Assembly: GCF_900106995.1 (NCBI RefSeq) | Contig: NZ_FNOK01000016.1 | Coordinates: 62,001 to 126,000, forward strand | DNA length: 64,000 bases | Reading direction: 5' to 3' | DNA from: Saccharopolyspora shandongensis | GTDB taxonomy: Bacteria; Actinomycetota; Actinomycetes; Mycobacteriales; Pseudonocardiaceae | In this document: piece by piece, positions 51,860-61,111 of the stretch | Layout: each line of letters opens with the position of its first letter | How positions within the stretch are numbered: the stretch's first letter is position 1 | Made by a program: the position numbers and the translations under genes | The notes under the pieces: model-generated | Database searches by the model: none | Seen by the model: the letters and a program-made list of their open reading frames with translations, nothing else | Told to the model about the DNA's origin: nothing

Positions 51860-52773
51860 GCCGCCTCGCAGTGCTGGTCCCGGGCGGCCACGGCCAGCTC
51901 GGTTCGGAGCTGGCCCGCATCCTCGGCACGCGGTCCGGCGCGCTGGTGCATGCGCCCGGCTCCAAGGAACTGGACATCACCGACGCCGAGGAGGTCGCCG
52001 ACGCGGTGGGTTCGTTCGCGGAGGCGGCGAAGGACGCGGAGCTGGAACCGGTGGTGATCAACGCCGCGGCCTACACGGGAGTGGACGCGGCCGAGTCCGA
52101 CCCGGATCGCGCGGCCCGGATCAACGCCGAAGGCGCCGCCGACCTGGCGAAGGCCTGCCGGACCAGCGGCCTGCCACTGCTGCACGTGTCGACGGATTAC
52201 GTGTTCCCGGGCGACGGGACCCGGCCGTACGAGCCGGCGGATCCGACCGGGCCGCGCTCGGTGTACGGGCGCACGAAGCTCGAAGGCGAGCAGGCGGTGC
52301 TGGAATCCGGCGCGCGGGCCTGGGTGGTGCGCACGGCGTGGGTGTACGGCGCGCGCGGCGGGAACTTCGTGAAGACGATGATCCGCCTGTCCGGCGAGCG
52401 GGACTCGCTGTCCGTTGTGGACGATCAGATCGGCTCGCCGACCTGGGCGGCGGACCTGGCTAACGGCCTGCTGGAACTGGCCGAGCAGGTCGCCGAGCGC
52501 CGGGACCCGAAGCAGAAGGTGTTGCACTGCACCAATTCGGGCCAGGCGAGCTGGTTCGAGTTCGCCCGGGCGATCTTCGCGGAACTGGGCGCGGACGAGA
52601 ACCGGGTGAACCCGTGCACGACGGCGGACTTCCCGCTCCCGGCGCCCCGGCCGGCCTACTCGGTCCTGTCCGACGCGGCCTGGCGAGAGGCGGGCCTGAC
52701 CCCGATGCGCCCCTGGCGAGAAGCCCTGGCGGCGGCCTTCGAAGCGGACGGCGAAGCCCTCAGGGGAAGGTGA
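51856..52773 (+). CDS. rmlD: dTDP-4-dehydrorhamnose reductase
   Basis: A 305-residue SDR giving dTDP-L-rhamnose, the donor for the wall linkage. Motifs: VLVPGGHGQLGSEL (Rossmann) near residue 6, NAAAYTGVDAAE near 73, DYVFPGDG near 115 and YGRTKLEGE near 137. GTG at 51856 overlaps rmlB. RmlA and RmlC are not in this window. In mycobacteria rmlD is next to wbbL; here 8.6 kb of glycosyltransferases separate them. Confidence 0.94.
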   Translation: MSRLAVLVPGGHGQLGSELARILGTRSGALVHAPGSKELDITDAEEVADAVGSFAEAAKDAELEPVVINAAAYTGVDAAESDPDRAARINAEGAADLAKACRTSGLPLLHVSTDYVFPGDGTRPYEPADPTGPRSVYGRTKLEGEQAVLESGARAWVVRTAWVYGARGGNFVKTMIRLSGERDSLSVVDDQIGSPTWAADLANGLLELAEQVAERRDPKQKVLHCTNSGQASWFEFARAIFAELGADENRVNPCTTADFPLPAPRPAYSVLSDAAWREAGLTPMRPWREALAAAFEADGEALRGR

Positions 52774-52871
52774 CGTCACCTGAGCCGGTGAAGCCGACCC
52801 CGAAAGGCCGTTCCAGCCCCATAACGGCTGGTGCGAGGCCGGGACGACGTGCATAATAGGCACTGCCGAGC

Positions 52872-52940
52872 CCCGTGGGGGCGAGGAAGGAAGGCCAGGT
52901 GACCCGGGGTATTACTGGGAGCCTGGCCTGACGTCTTTCT
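52872..52940 (+). repeat. Direct repeat R1: structured hairpin element
   Basis: About 59 of 68 positions match R2 (53660-53727). It contains GGCCAGG (52893-52899) pairing with CCTGGCC (52922-52928), an inner CCCGG/CTGGG pair, and ends in CTTTC, so it resembles a terminator behind rmlD. A GGAAGGAAGG run precedes the stem in both copies. Confidence 0.65.
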
Positions 52941-52944
52941 AGCT

Positions 52945-53514
52945 TCAGCAGCCTGTGTCGATTTCTACGTCGTACACGTGATCGGCCAGCATGTCGCGGT
53001 ACTCGGAGCGACCGAGACGTGCGGCGCGGCAAATGCCTGCGATGGCGTCAGCGGCCCAAAGAAGGGGCTCGACAGCGCCCGAACAATGATCGACGTGAAA
53101 TCGTGCCCTTGTCGGGAGAAGGCTTTGCCTGGCTGCGGTCACGGTTCGCACGTCGCGTCGGTTGAGGTTCGCAGACCGGGCCTCGAGCAGCAGAGTGTCA
53201 ACCCCGAATCCGTGTAGCTCGACGACGAGGCTCGTCAGGCACTTGGCGCGAGCCCTTTCCTGCTTCTGGATAGGTACGGGCGAGCCGATGACGACGACAT
53301 GCATTCCGTCGAGATCGGCCAGCTTCTTGACTATGCGCAATTGCTCGACGGGGCCCATGTCGTACCAATGGAGCTTTCGGTGCTTGCCGCGGAGTGCTAA
53401 CAACGCTTCACAAGCATCGGCAAGGGTTGAGGGTTCAAAGACGACGCCTGTGAGCACGTAGAAGCCGTGCTCCGGATGTTCCCGGAAGGACTCGTCGCCG
53501 TATGCAACAGGCAC
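52945..53514 (-). CDS. DUF3800-like protein
   Basis: A 189-residue protein with the DUF3800 pattern: an N-terminal AYGDES strand (a metal-binding acidic pair), a central LHWYDMGPVEQ and VHVVVIGSPVPI strand, and a C-terminal DHCSGAVEPLLWAADAIAG helix resembling RNase H/Holliday-junction folds. The third codon positions are clearly less G/C-biased than neighbours, and direct repeats R1 and R2 flank the gene. That suggests acquisition as a cassette. It is leftward between rightward rmlD and leftward glycosyltransferase genes. Function unknown. Confidence 0.7.
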   Translation of the reverse strand: MPVAYGDESFREHPEHGFYVLTGVVFEPSTLADACEALLALRGKHRKLHWYDMGPVEQLRIVKKLADLDGMHVVVIGSPVPIQKQERARAKCLTSLVVELHGFGVDTLLLEARSANLNRRDVRTVTAARQSLLPTRARFHVDHCSGAVEPLLWAADAIAGICRAARLGRSEYRDMLADHVYDVEIDTGC

Positions 53515-53595
53515 GAGGGATCACGGTAACGGGCCGGTCGAATTCTCTTTCGAGCGATACGGGATCTTCTGATGATCGCCTGATGCGGTGGTTTT

Positions 53596-53617
53596 CCCAA
53601 TTTTAGGCAAAATTGGG
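53596..53617. repeat. Isolated copy of the CCGATTTT palindrome
   Basis: CCCAATTTT, AGGC, AAAATTGGG. The same GCGGTGG...CCC flank lies upstream (from 53584) as in the 24.1 kb array, so a whole unit, not only the palindrome, is shared. Confidence 0.65.
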
Positions 53618-53659
53618 AGTTCGGCAGCCTTCGCGGCGGGCATGATGGCGGCGCCTGAT

Positions 53660-53728
53660 CCCGTGGGGTGACGGAAGGAAGGCCAGGTGGCCCGGGGCAT
53701 TACCGGGAGCCTGGCCTGACGCTTTTCC
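53660..53728 (+). repeat. Direct repeat R2: structured hairpin element
   Basis: Same orientation as R1. Stem GGCCAGG (53681-53687) with CCTGGCC (53710-53716), inner CCCGG/CCGGG, then CTTTTCC. The inner pair changes from G-T in R1 to G-C here, preserving pairing. Confidence 0.65.
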
Positions 53729-53737
53729 GGGGCGTGT

Positions 53738-54787
53738 TCAGGCCATTGCGCGTTGGTAGGCCGTGATCGTGGTTTCCGCGCAGGCTCGCCAGGTGAAGGT
53801 TTTGGCTCGGGCGCGGGCGTTTTCCGCGTTCGGCGGGTTGGTCAGGGCTCGGTGCAGGGCTTCGCCGAGGGCCGTCGGGTCGCCGTGGGGCGCGAGGATC
53901 GCTTGGCCCGCCGTGACTTCGCGGAGGGCCGGGATGTCCGAGCACACCACCGGGGTTCCGCAGGCCATGGCTTCCAGCGCCGGTAGGCCGAATCCCTCGT
54001 CGCGCGAAGGCAATACGAGCGCGGCGGCACCGGCCACCAGGCGGCGCAGGTGCTCGTCGGGGAGGTAGCCGGTGCGGATCACGCCGTCCCGGTCGCCCGG
54101 CTCGCCGGGGCCCGCGATGACCAGCGGGGGCAGGTCGGGGCCGTGCGCTTCGAGCAGTGTCGGCAGCCCCTTGCGGGGACCTTCGGCGCCGACGAACAGC
54201 AGGTACTCCGACGGCAGTCCATAGTGGACCTTCAGTTCGGGGTCCGCGGGTGCCGCGGAGAACCACTCGGGATCGACGCCGAGCGGAGTCACCACGACCT
54301 TCTCCCGCGGCACGTCGAGCCGCGCGCTGACGGCGTCGGCCATCGCCGCCGTCGGTGTGCACACCACCCGCGCCCGCCGCGCGGAACTCCGCACGAGATC
54401 GGGCAAGTCGGGTTCGGCCAGCGACGGATCATCCAGGAACGCCAGGTCGTGCACCGTCACCACGCCGCCCGCCCGGATCGACGGCGGCAGCACGAAGTTC
54501 GTGCCGTGCACCACCTGCGCCGGCCCGGCGAGCAGCTCGACGGGCGGGAAAGCTCCGCGCTGCCAGAGCTTCCGCAGCACCCGCGCCGGAATCGGCGGCC
54601 CGACCGCACGTGTTCCGTCCGGCGCCAGCGAACGCAGCTCCCGCCAGCCCCGGGTGGTGAACCCGATCAGCCGGACGTCCACCAGAGCCGCGAGCTCGCC
54701 GACCAGGGACGCGGTGTAGCGCCCGATTCCGGTGCGCCGGCCGAGCAGTGGCGTGCCGTCCAGCAGGACGCGCAGTTCAGCGCCCAC
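53738..54787 (-). CDS. Glycosyltransferase family 4
   Basis: A 349-residue GT-B glycosyltransferase. Two Rossmann-like lobes meet near residue 165; the C-terminal lobe has LLFVGAEGPRKGLPTLLEA, the donor-binding SRDEGFGLPALEAMACG (EX7E motif) and a final Arg/Ala-rich helix. Its start overlaps the previous (larger) glycosyltransferase by 11 nt. Donor and acceptor unknown; retaining chemistry is expected for GT4. Confidence 0.9.
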   Translation of the reverse strand: MGAELRVLLDGTPLLGRRTGIGRYTASLVGELAALVDVRLIGFTTRGWRELRSLAPDGTRAVGPPIPARVLRKLWQRGAFPPVELLAGPAQVVHGTNFVLPPSIRAGGVVTVHDLAFLDDPSLAEPDLPDLVRSSARRARVVCTPTAAMADAVSARLDVPREKVVVTPLGVDPEWFSAAPADPELKVHYGLPSEYLLFVGAEGPRKGLPTLLEAHGPDLPPLVIAGPGEPGDRDGVIRTGYLPDEHLRRLVAGAAALVLPSRDEGFGLPALEAMACGTPVVCSDIPALREVTAGQAILAPHGDPTALGEALHRALTNPPNAENARARAKTFTWRACAETTITAYQRAMA

Positions 54788-57284
54788 GGAACCGCTCGCC
54801 GGCGATCCGCCGGAGCCGCCCGGTCGCCCGCTTCGCGACCTCCAGCGGGCCGCCCGCGTCGAGGTACTCGCGCAGCAGCGCGATGTCGCGGCGCGCCGTC
54901 TCGACGCGGTTCAGCTGCGGGCTGCGCACGAGCGGCGCGCTCGCCTTGAGCCGGTCGGCGGCCGGGCGCGGGTCGCGGCAGAACTCGGTCAGCGGCGCCA
55001 GCACGGATTCCCAGGTGAACCGCTCGCGGACCGGGGCGATGCGGCGGCGGCACTCGGCGGCGAACTCCTCGTCGTAGAGCACCTTCTCCAGCGCCGCGGC
55101 CAGCGCGTCCGGATCCTCGGCCGGGACCACGACGCCGATGTCCTCCTCGCGCACCAGGTCGGCGAACGAGTCGCCGTCGGTGGTCACCACCGGCAGCCCG
55201 GACCACAGGTAGTCCAGCACGCGGGTGCGGAACGCGAACGTCGTCTCCACGTGCTCGAAGTGCGTGGTGACGCCGCAGTCCGCGTCGAGCAGGTAGTTCT
55301 GCCGCTCGCCGTAGGGCACCCACGTCTCGTTGAAGAACACGAACTTGTCGGTCAGCCCGAGCCGGCCGGCCAGGCCGCGGGTCTGCCCGGCCATGCCCAT
55401 CTCCGGCACGTCCGGGTTCGGGTGCTTCATGCCGAGGAAGAACAGCCGGACGTCGTCGTGCTGGTCGGAAAGCCGGTGCACCGCGTGCAGCAGCGTCAGC
55501 GGGTCGAACCAGCTGTAGACGCCGCCGGCCCACAGCACCACCTTGTCCTCGGCGGCGATGCCGGACCGGTTGCCCTTGATCGCCGGGCCGGTGCGGCGCG
55601 GCGCCACCGACGGCAGGCCGAACGGCACGACCGACAGCAGCGAGCGGACAGTCGGGTCGTTGTCGTACAGGCCCGGGGTCAGGCGGCCCAGCGAGGCGAG
55701 GTGGCCCAGCCAGAAGTGCCGCTGCCGCTCCGAGGCGCAGAGGAAGAAGTCGCCGCGCTGCAGCTGGGCGTTGAGCACCTTGGTGACTCCGGCCAGGTCC
55801 TTCGCGCGGCGCTCGTCGTCGGTGTCGCGACCCTGCTCCAGCAGTTCCAGGTGCATCGGGTCGTAGACGTCGCAGACCACGATCTTGGTGGACTCGACCT
55901 TCTTGAGCGCCGGCACCATCTCCAGCACGTGGCCCTGCAACACCACGACGTCCGCCCAGTCGACGTGGGCGGAGAGCTCGCGCGGTTTCGCCGCGACCAC
56001 GGCGAAGCGGGACTCCGGCGGGCTGACGAGTGCGTTGACGCTGACCAGCCGAACCTCGTGCTCCGCGGAGAGCACCTCGGCCATGTGCCACGCGCGGATC
56101 GCCGGGCCGGCCATCCGCTCGGTGACCGCGTCGCCGGTGATCACCACGACCTTCCGGGGGCGGCCGAAGACCTCGTCCAACCCGAACGCCTCGACCAGCG
56201 CGTCGTGCGCGGCGAGGTAGCGCGGCAGCGGGTAGGCGGGCTCCATCGCCTTGCGCATCAACGGCACCAGGTCGGCGTCGGTGCGCACCCGCGCCCGCTG
56301 CTCCTCCTCTCGGGACTCCTTCAGCGACGGCAGCAGCTCGACGAACTGGTCGATCGCCAGCATCCCGGCCAGCGCGGACCGGTCGATCGGAACCGGGCTG
56401 TCGTCCTCGCTGTCGCCGCGCCGGGTGATCTCCAGCTGGGTCGGGTCGATCTCGCCGCGCGCGGTGGCCCGCCGCACGGCCAGCGCCATCGCGGCGGGCA
56501 GCGCCTTCGCCAGCGTCTCGTCGGAGACGTTCTTGTACAGCGCGGCGAGCGCGTTGCGCTCCAACAGGTAGTGCTCACGGGCGGAGGACACCTCGGCCAT
56601 CGAGGCGTGGTGGCGGTGGAACGTCAGCGAACCCGGTTCGTAGCGGACCCGCCAGCCGCGCAGGTTCAGCCGCCAGCCGAGGTCGACGTCCTCGTAGAAC
56701 ATGAAGAAGCGCTCGTCGAAGCCGTCGAGCGCGGCGAACAGCTCGGCCCGCACGAACAGCGCCGAACCGGTGCCGAACAGCACGTCCCGGGCCGCGTCGT
56801 GCGAGCCGTCGTCGACCTCGCCCGCGTGCCGCTTGTAGCCCATCCCGAACCAGGTCAGCCCGCCGTCGACGAAGTCGATGTGGCGGCCCTCCCAGTCCAG
56901 GACCTTGCTGGCGACCGCGCCCACCGTCGGCTCCGACCGCAGCACGGCGACGGCCGCGCGCACCCATGCGCGATCCGGTTTGGCGTCGTTGTTGAGGAAG
57001 GCCAGCACCTGGCCGGTGGCGCTGCGGGCGGCGAGGTTGCACCCGCCGGCGAAACCGAGGTTGGTGTCCGACTCGATCAGCCGCACCTCCGGAGCGGCGG
57101 CGCGGATCCGCTCGGCGCTGCCATCGCCGGAGGCGTTGTCGACGCAGATCACCTCCAGCCGGTCGGCCGGGTAGTCGAGCTCGTCGCGGAGCGCGCGCAG
57201 GCAGGTGATGGTGTCGTCCGCGCCGCGGTAGTTGACCACGATCACCGACACGACGGGCAGGTTGCTGTCGGACAATTCAGCCAC
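54777..57284 (-). CDS. Bifunctional GT2-GT4 glycosyltransferase
   Basis: An 835-residue two-domain enzyme. The N-terminal GT2 (inverting, about 10-250) has VIVVNYRGADDTI, CVDNASGDGSAE, FLNNDAKPDRAW and MFYEDVDLGWRLNLRG. The C-terminal GT4/GT1-like part (about 380-790) has VVLWAGGVYSWFDPLTLL, FLGMKHPN and LDYLWSGLPVVTTDG. About 110 charged residues link them. GTG at 57284. Such fusions often add two sugars in succession to a lipid-linked wall polymer. Substrates unknown. Confidence 0.88.
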   Translation of the reverse strand: MAELSDSNLPVVSVIVVNYRGADDTITCLRALRDELDYPADRLEVICVDNASGDGSAERIRAAAPEVRLIESDTNLGFAGGCNLAARSATGQVLAFLNNDAKPDRAWVRAAVAVLRSEPTVGAVASKVLDWEGRHIDFVDGGLTWFGMGYKRHAGEVDDGSHDAARDVLFGTGSALFVRAELFAALDGFDERFFMFYEDVDLGWRLNLRGWRVRYEPGSLTFHRHHASMAEVSSAREHYLLERNALAALYKNVSDETLAKALPAAMALAVRRATARGEIDPTQLEITRRGDSEDDSPVPIDRSALAGMLAIDQFVELLPSLKESREEEQRARVRTDADLVPLMRKAMEPAYPLPRYLAAHDALVEAFGLDEVFGRPRKVVVITGDAVTERMAGPAIRAWHMAEVLSAEHEVRLVSVNALVSPPESRFAVVAAKPRELSAHVDWADVVVLQGHVLEMVPALKKVESTKIVVCDVYDPMHLELLEQGRDTDDERRAKDLAGVTKVLNAQLQRGDFFLCASERQRHFWLGHLASLGRLTPGLYDNDPTVRSLLSVVPFGLPSVAPRRTGPAIKGNRSGIAAEDKVVLWAGGVYSWFDPLTLLHAVHRLSDQHDDVRLFFLGMKHPNPDVPEMGMAGQTRGLAGRLGLTDKFVFFNETWVPYGERQNYLLDADCGVTTHFEHVETTFAFRTRVLDYLWSGLPVVTTDGDSFADLVREEDIGVVVPAEDPDALAAALEKVLYDEEFAAECRRRIAPVRERFTWESVLAPLTEFCRDPRPAADRLKASAPLVRSPQLNRVETARRDIALLREYLDAGGPLEVAKRATGRLRRIAGERFRGR

Positions 57285-57386
57285 GCCCTAAAGCGTGCAC
57301 CATCCCCAGGCGCAGCCTGCGGGGTGTTCGCGAAAACGCGGCCATCCCGACACCTGGCCGCCCGGGGCGAAGCGAACCCGCCTCGT

Positions 57387-57570
57387 GAGGTGAACGGACC
57401 GTTCGCCTCGCACGGCGACTCGGTGGCGCTCGCACGATGAGTTTGATCAGAGCTGGTCCGGCGTCCGGTGAGATCAGGACATGCCGGGGCGTGTCGGCGC
57501 GTGTCGGTGTGTTGTGTGGTGTGAACGGCCTGTTTACTCCGTCTAGCGAGGTGAACGGGCCGTTCGCTCG
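57387..57570. repeat. GTGAACGG palindromic repeats
   Basis: Three imperfect palindromes: 57387-57409 (GAGGTGAACGG / CCGTTCGCCTC), 57521-57537 (GTGAACGG / GTTTAC) and 57547-57570 (CGAGGTGAACGG / CCGTTCGCTCG). They occupy the 308-bp gap between two leftward genes, with no gene otherwise. Confidence 0.6.
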
Positions 57571-57592
57571 TCGGCTGGTGACGGTGCCGGGT

Positions 57593-58540
57593 TCAGGCTC
57601 CTGCCCAGGTGTTCCAGACCTCGCGCCGCGGAACCCGCGCCGTACGGCCGATCTGTCGCCGGGCGCGGAACGCCGCCGGTAGACCGGCGGCGACCTCGGC
57701 CAGCACGCGGAGCCGCAAGGCGACGCGGAAGTTCGCCGCGTCAGGAACGGAACGAGCCCCGGTCGCCCGGCGCAACGGCAGGGCGAGGGTGATCACCGCG
57801 AAGCGGGCGAGCTCCCGCGCCGCGACCGGAGCGGGAGCACAGCGAAGCAGGGTGAGCAGGCGATTCCGCTCGTTCCAGCGGTGGAAAAGCGCCGAACCCG
57901 GCAGCGTCGTCGCGCCGTGCAGGTGCGAGGCGGTGGCGTCGGCAGCCGGGACGATCCGGTGCCCCGCGAGGCGCAGCCGCCACGCGGTGTCGGTGTCCTC
58001 GTAGTAGCAGAAGAAGTGAGCCGGAACACCCCCGACGGAACGGAGGTGGGCGGTGCGCAGCAGCGCCGCCCCGCCGCAGAAGCCGAACACGCCGCCGGAG
58101 GCATCAGGCGCGTCAGCGCCGTGGCCGTCGGCCGTGAGGCGCACGCCGGCGGACTGCACCCGGCCGTCCGGCGTGCGGAGCACGGAGGACGCGGCGGCGG
58201 CGGAGCCGTCCGCGTCGAGCGCGGCTTCGAGCGCCGCGAGCCAGCCGGAGGCGGGCGCAGCGTCGTCGTTGAGCCACGCGACGAAAGGAGTGTGGATTCG
58301 GTCGAGCGCAGCGGCGATCCCACCGGCGTAGCCGGTGTTGCGGCGTAGCCGCAGGACCTCCGGGGCCGACGGGTGGGCGGCGATCAGGCCGGCCGTGCCG
58401 TCGTCGGAGGCGTTGTCGACCACGAGTGTCCGATGTGGACGATCCTGGGCCGCCAGCGCGTCCAGGCACGCCTCGATGTGGTCCCGCCCTCGCCAGGTCA
58501 CCACGACAACGGTGCTGCGCACCCGTTCCGATGCCGTCAC
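57593..58540 (-). CDS. Glycosyltransferase family 2
   Basis: A 315-residue inverting GT-A enzyme. Motifs: VVVTWRGRDHIEACL, LVVDNASDDGTAGLI, WLNDDAAPASGW (DXD-like) near residue 93 and FFCYYEDTDTAWRLRLAG near 177, followed by a weakly hydrophobic C-terminal region. GTG at 58540 was chosen since homology starts there and TAACGT lies 8 nt upstream; the frame to 58633 has no homology. Donor and acceptor unknown. Confidence 0.88.
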   Translation of the reverse strand: MTASERVRSTVVVVTWRGRDHIEACLDALAAQDRPHRTLVVDNASDDGTAGLIAAHPSAPEVLRLRRNTGYAGGIAAALDRIHTPFVAWLNDDAAPASGWLAALEAALDADGSAAAASSVLRTPDGRVQSAGVRLTADGHGADAPDASGGVFGFCGGAALLRTAHLRSVGGVPAHFFCYYEDTDTAWRLRLAGHRIVPAADATASHLHGATTLPGSALFHRWNERNRLLTLLRCAPAPVAARELARFAVITLALPLRRATGARSVPDAANFRVALRLRVLAEVAAGLPAAFRARRQIGRTARVPRREVWNTWAGA

Positions 58541-58738
58541 GCCCGAAGACGTTACGCACCAGCGATCCGGTGTCCGCCGCTGGTCGCGCAAAATCGCGAC
58601 GGTCGAGTCCTCGTGAAAACACCCGATGCTCACGGAGTGGTGGGCAAAAGATACGGAGCGTCGTCGTCCCGGGTCGGTGCGATTGCGCCCCGCCCGAGAT
58701 AGGACTCCGGCCGTGAGGTGGCGTGGGAAGCTGGGCGG

Positions 58739-59860
58739 GTGCCCGAGCTAGTCACGATCGCCGAGCAGCTGCTCGCGCCGGTTCCCGGCGGAACCGGCCG
58801 CTACACGCGGGAACTGCTGCGCGCGATGGCCGAAACCGCGCCCAGCGGGTGGGAGCTGAGCAGCGTGATCAGCCGCGGCGGCGATCCCGAGGCCGCGCGG
58901 GTTCCCGGCGTGCTCGGGCCTCGGGTGCTGCCGCTGCCGCGTCGCGCGCTGATCGCGGCCTGGGAACGCGGCGTCCCGTTCTGGCCGGGCGGTGACTCGG
59001 TGCACGCCATGACGCCGCTCGCGCCGCCCGCGAAGCGCGGGCGCGGCCTGGTGGTGACGGTGCACGACACGGTTCCGTGGACGCATCCGGAAACCCTGAC
59101 GCCGCGCGGGGTTTCCTGGCACCGACGGGCGATCGCCAGGGCCGCGCGGCACGCCGACGCGCTGGTCGTGCCGACCGCCGTCGTGGCCGCCGATCTCGCG
59201 AAGCGCGTCCCGGTCAGCGCGCGGCTCGAGGTCATCGGCGAAGGCGTCACGCCGTCGCTGCTGGCCGAACCCGACCCGGCCATCGCCGCACGGCTGGCGC
59301 TGCCCGAGAAGTACGTGCTGGCGATAGGCACGATCGAGCCGCGCAAGGGCTACGAGCACCTGGTGCGGGCGATGGCCGAGCCCGCTGCCGCGGATGTGCC
59401 GCTGCTGATCGTCGGCCGCCGCGGCTGGGGCGATGTCGACGTGCTGCGGATCGCCGCCGACTGCGGCACAGAGCACGTGCGGGTGCTGGAGTCGGTGTCC
59501 GACGCCGAACTCGCGGCGCTGCTGCGGAACGCGACGGCGCTGGCCGCGCCGAGCCTCGCGGAAGGCTTCGGCCTCCCGCTCGTCGAGGCGATGGCGCTCG
59601 GCGTGCCGATCGTGCACTCCGACGCACCGGCTCTCGTGGAGGTCGCGGGCGGGGCAGGAGTGACGGTGCCGCGGGCCGACCCGGCCGCGCTCGCCGCCGC
59701 CCTGCGCGAGGTCGTCGACGAGCCCGAGCGCCGGGCCGCGCTGATCGCCGCGGGTTCTCGACGGGTCGCGGATTTCACCTGGTCGCAAGCGGCGCGGCAG
59801 GTCTGGCGGCAGCACCTCGACATCGCCACCCGATCCGGGGATCCCGGCGGCGCGGATTAG
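58739..59860 (+). CDS. Glycosyltransferase family 4 (first of three rightward GTs)
   Basis: A 373-residue GT-B enzyme. N-terminal GGTGRYTRELLRAM acceptor region, LVVTVHDTVPWTHPETL near 103, C-terminal IGTIEPRKGYEHLVRAM and SLAEGFGLPLVEAMALG (EX7E). I place the start at GTG 58739 (MPELVTIAEQ) because homology begins there; GTG 58718 in frame, behind TAGGACT, is an alternative. Its fellow 59943 gene is similar in plan. Confidence 0.87.
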   Translation: MPELVTIAEQLLAPVPGGTGRYTRELLRAMAETAPSGWELSSVISRGGDPEAARVPGVLGPRVLPLPRRALIAAWERGVPFWPGGDSVHAMTPLAPPAKRGRGLVVTVHDTVPWTHPETLTPRGVSWHRRAIARAARHADALVVPTAVVAADLAKRVPVSARLEVIGEGVTPSLLAEPDPAIAARLALPEKYVLAIGTIEPRKGYEHLVRAMAEPAAADVPLLIVGRRGWGDVDVLRIAADCGTEHVRVLESVSDAELAALLRNATALAAPSLAEGFGLPLVEAMALGVPIVHSDAPALVEVAGGAGVTVPRADPAALAAALREVVDEPERRAALIAAGSRRVADFTWSQAARQVWRQHLDIATRSGDPGGAD

Positions 59861-59930
59861 GACCCGCACCGGGCATAGCAGGGCAGAACACATTTTCGCC
59901 GACTCGACGCAGGTTCACCCATCCGCACCG

Positions 59931-59936
59931 TAATCT
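59931..59936 (+). promoter_or_regulatory. -10 element of a leaderless promoter
   Basis: TAATCT ends 6 nt before the GTG at 59943. Confidence 0.55.
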
Positions 59937-59942
59937 GCTCTG

Positions 59943-61094
59943 GTGCACAGAGGCGATCCGCACATCCTCATCGACGCCACCGCAGTACCAGCGGATCGAG
60001 GCGGTGTCGGCCGATACGTCGACTCCCTGCTGGCTGCCCTGGACGCGGACGGCGCCCGGCTCACGGTCGCCTGCCAGCTCCGCGACGCGGAGATGTACGC
60101 GGCCATCGCCCTGCACACCGACGTGGTGCCCGCCACCGAGGCCGTCGCCACCCGCACGGCCCGGCTGACCTGGGAGCAGACGACCCTGCCGCTGCTGGTG
60201 CGCCGGCTCGGGATCGACGTGCTGCACTCGCCGCACTACACGACGCCGCTGGCCAACCCGGCCGCATCGGTGGTCACGCTGCACGACGCGACGTTCTTCA
60301 CCAACCCCGCGGTGCACTCGCCGGTCAAGGCCAGGTTCTTCCGCGCGTGGACGCGCACCGCGCTGCGCCGCGCGACGCTGTGCATCGTGCCGAGCAAGGC
60401 GACCGCGGCCGAGCTGGCCCGCTCCGTCGGCGCCGACCGCGCCCGGATGCCGGTCATGTACCACGGCGTCGACCCGGACCGGTTCCACCCGCCGACCCCG
60501 GAGGAGATCCAGGCGGTGCGCGAGCGGCTGAGCCTGCACGACCAGCCTTACGTCGCCTTCCTCGGCGCGCTGGAGCCGCGCAAGAACGTGCCCGCGCTGA
60601 TCCGCGGCTTCACGATCGCCTGCCAGGGTCGCGCCGACTCGCCCGCGCTGGTGCTGGCCGGTCAGCCGGGCTGGGACACCCGCGTGGAACGGGCGCTGGA
60701 GGCCGTGCCGCACCGGATCCGGGTGATCCGGGCCGGCTACCTGCCGTTCGAGCAGCTGGCCGGGTTCCTCGGCGGCGCGCACCTGGTCGCCTACCCGAGC
60801 ATCGGCGAGGGCTTCGGCTTACCCGTGCTGGAGGCGATGGCCTGCGGCGCCGCGGTGCTCACCACGCGGCGGCTGAGCCTCCCGGAGGTCGGCGGCGACG
60901 CCGTCGCCTACTGCGGGGTGGGAGCGGGCGAGATCGCCAACGGCCTGACCGAACTGCTGGACGACCCGGCCCGCCGCGCCGCGCTCGCCGCGGCGGCCCA
61001 GCGCCGGGCGAAGGAGTTCACCTGGGCGGCCTGCGCGACCCAGCACCGCGAGGCCTTCGCCAGGGCCCACCACATCCACCTCCGAACCCGCTGA
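59943..61094 (+). CDS. Glycosyltransferase family 4
   Basis: A 383-residue GT-B enzyme resembling mannosyltransferases. GGVGRYVDSLLAAL at the N-terminus, VVTLHDATFFTNP near 104, FLGALEPRKNVPALIRG near 203 and YPSIGEGFGLPVLEAMACG near 284 (EX7E) are typical. The three genes from 58739 onward run in the same direction toward wbbL and the nucleotidyltransferase. Confidence 0.9.
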   Translation: MHRGDPHILIDATAVPADRGGVGRYVDSLLAALDADGARLTVACQLRDAEMYAAIALHTDVVPATEAVATRTARLTWEQTTLPLLVRRLGIDVLHSPHYTTPLANPAASVVTLHDATFFTNPAVHSPVKARFFRAWTRTALRRATLCIVPSKATAAELARSVGADRARMPVMYHGVDPDRFHPPTPEEIQAVRERLSLHDQPYVAFLGALEPRKNVPALIRGFTIACQGRADSPALVLAGQPGWDTRVERALEAVPHRIRVIRAGYLPFEQLAGFLGGAHLVAYPSIGEGFGLPVLEAMACGAAVLTTRRLSLPEVGGDAVAYCGVGAGEIANGLTELLDDPARRAALAAAAQRRAKEFTWAACATQHREAFARAHHIHLRTR

Positions 61095-61111
61095 CCAGGA
61101 ACCTGTCTCCG

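Noticed and set aside
52872-52940. Signal-recognition-particle RNA because of GGAAGGAAGG
   Set aside because: Lacks the SRP tetraloop stem and CAGG...AGCA core, and a second copy is nearby; it fits a terminator-like repeat.
54732-57440. 902-residue open frame opposite the GT2-GT4 gene
   Set aside because: Antisense shadow: no motif, no ribosome site, and GT motifs are on the other strand.
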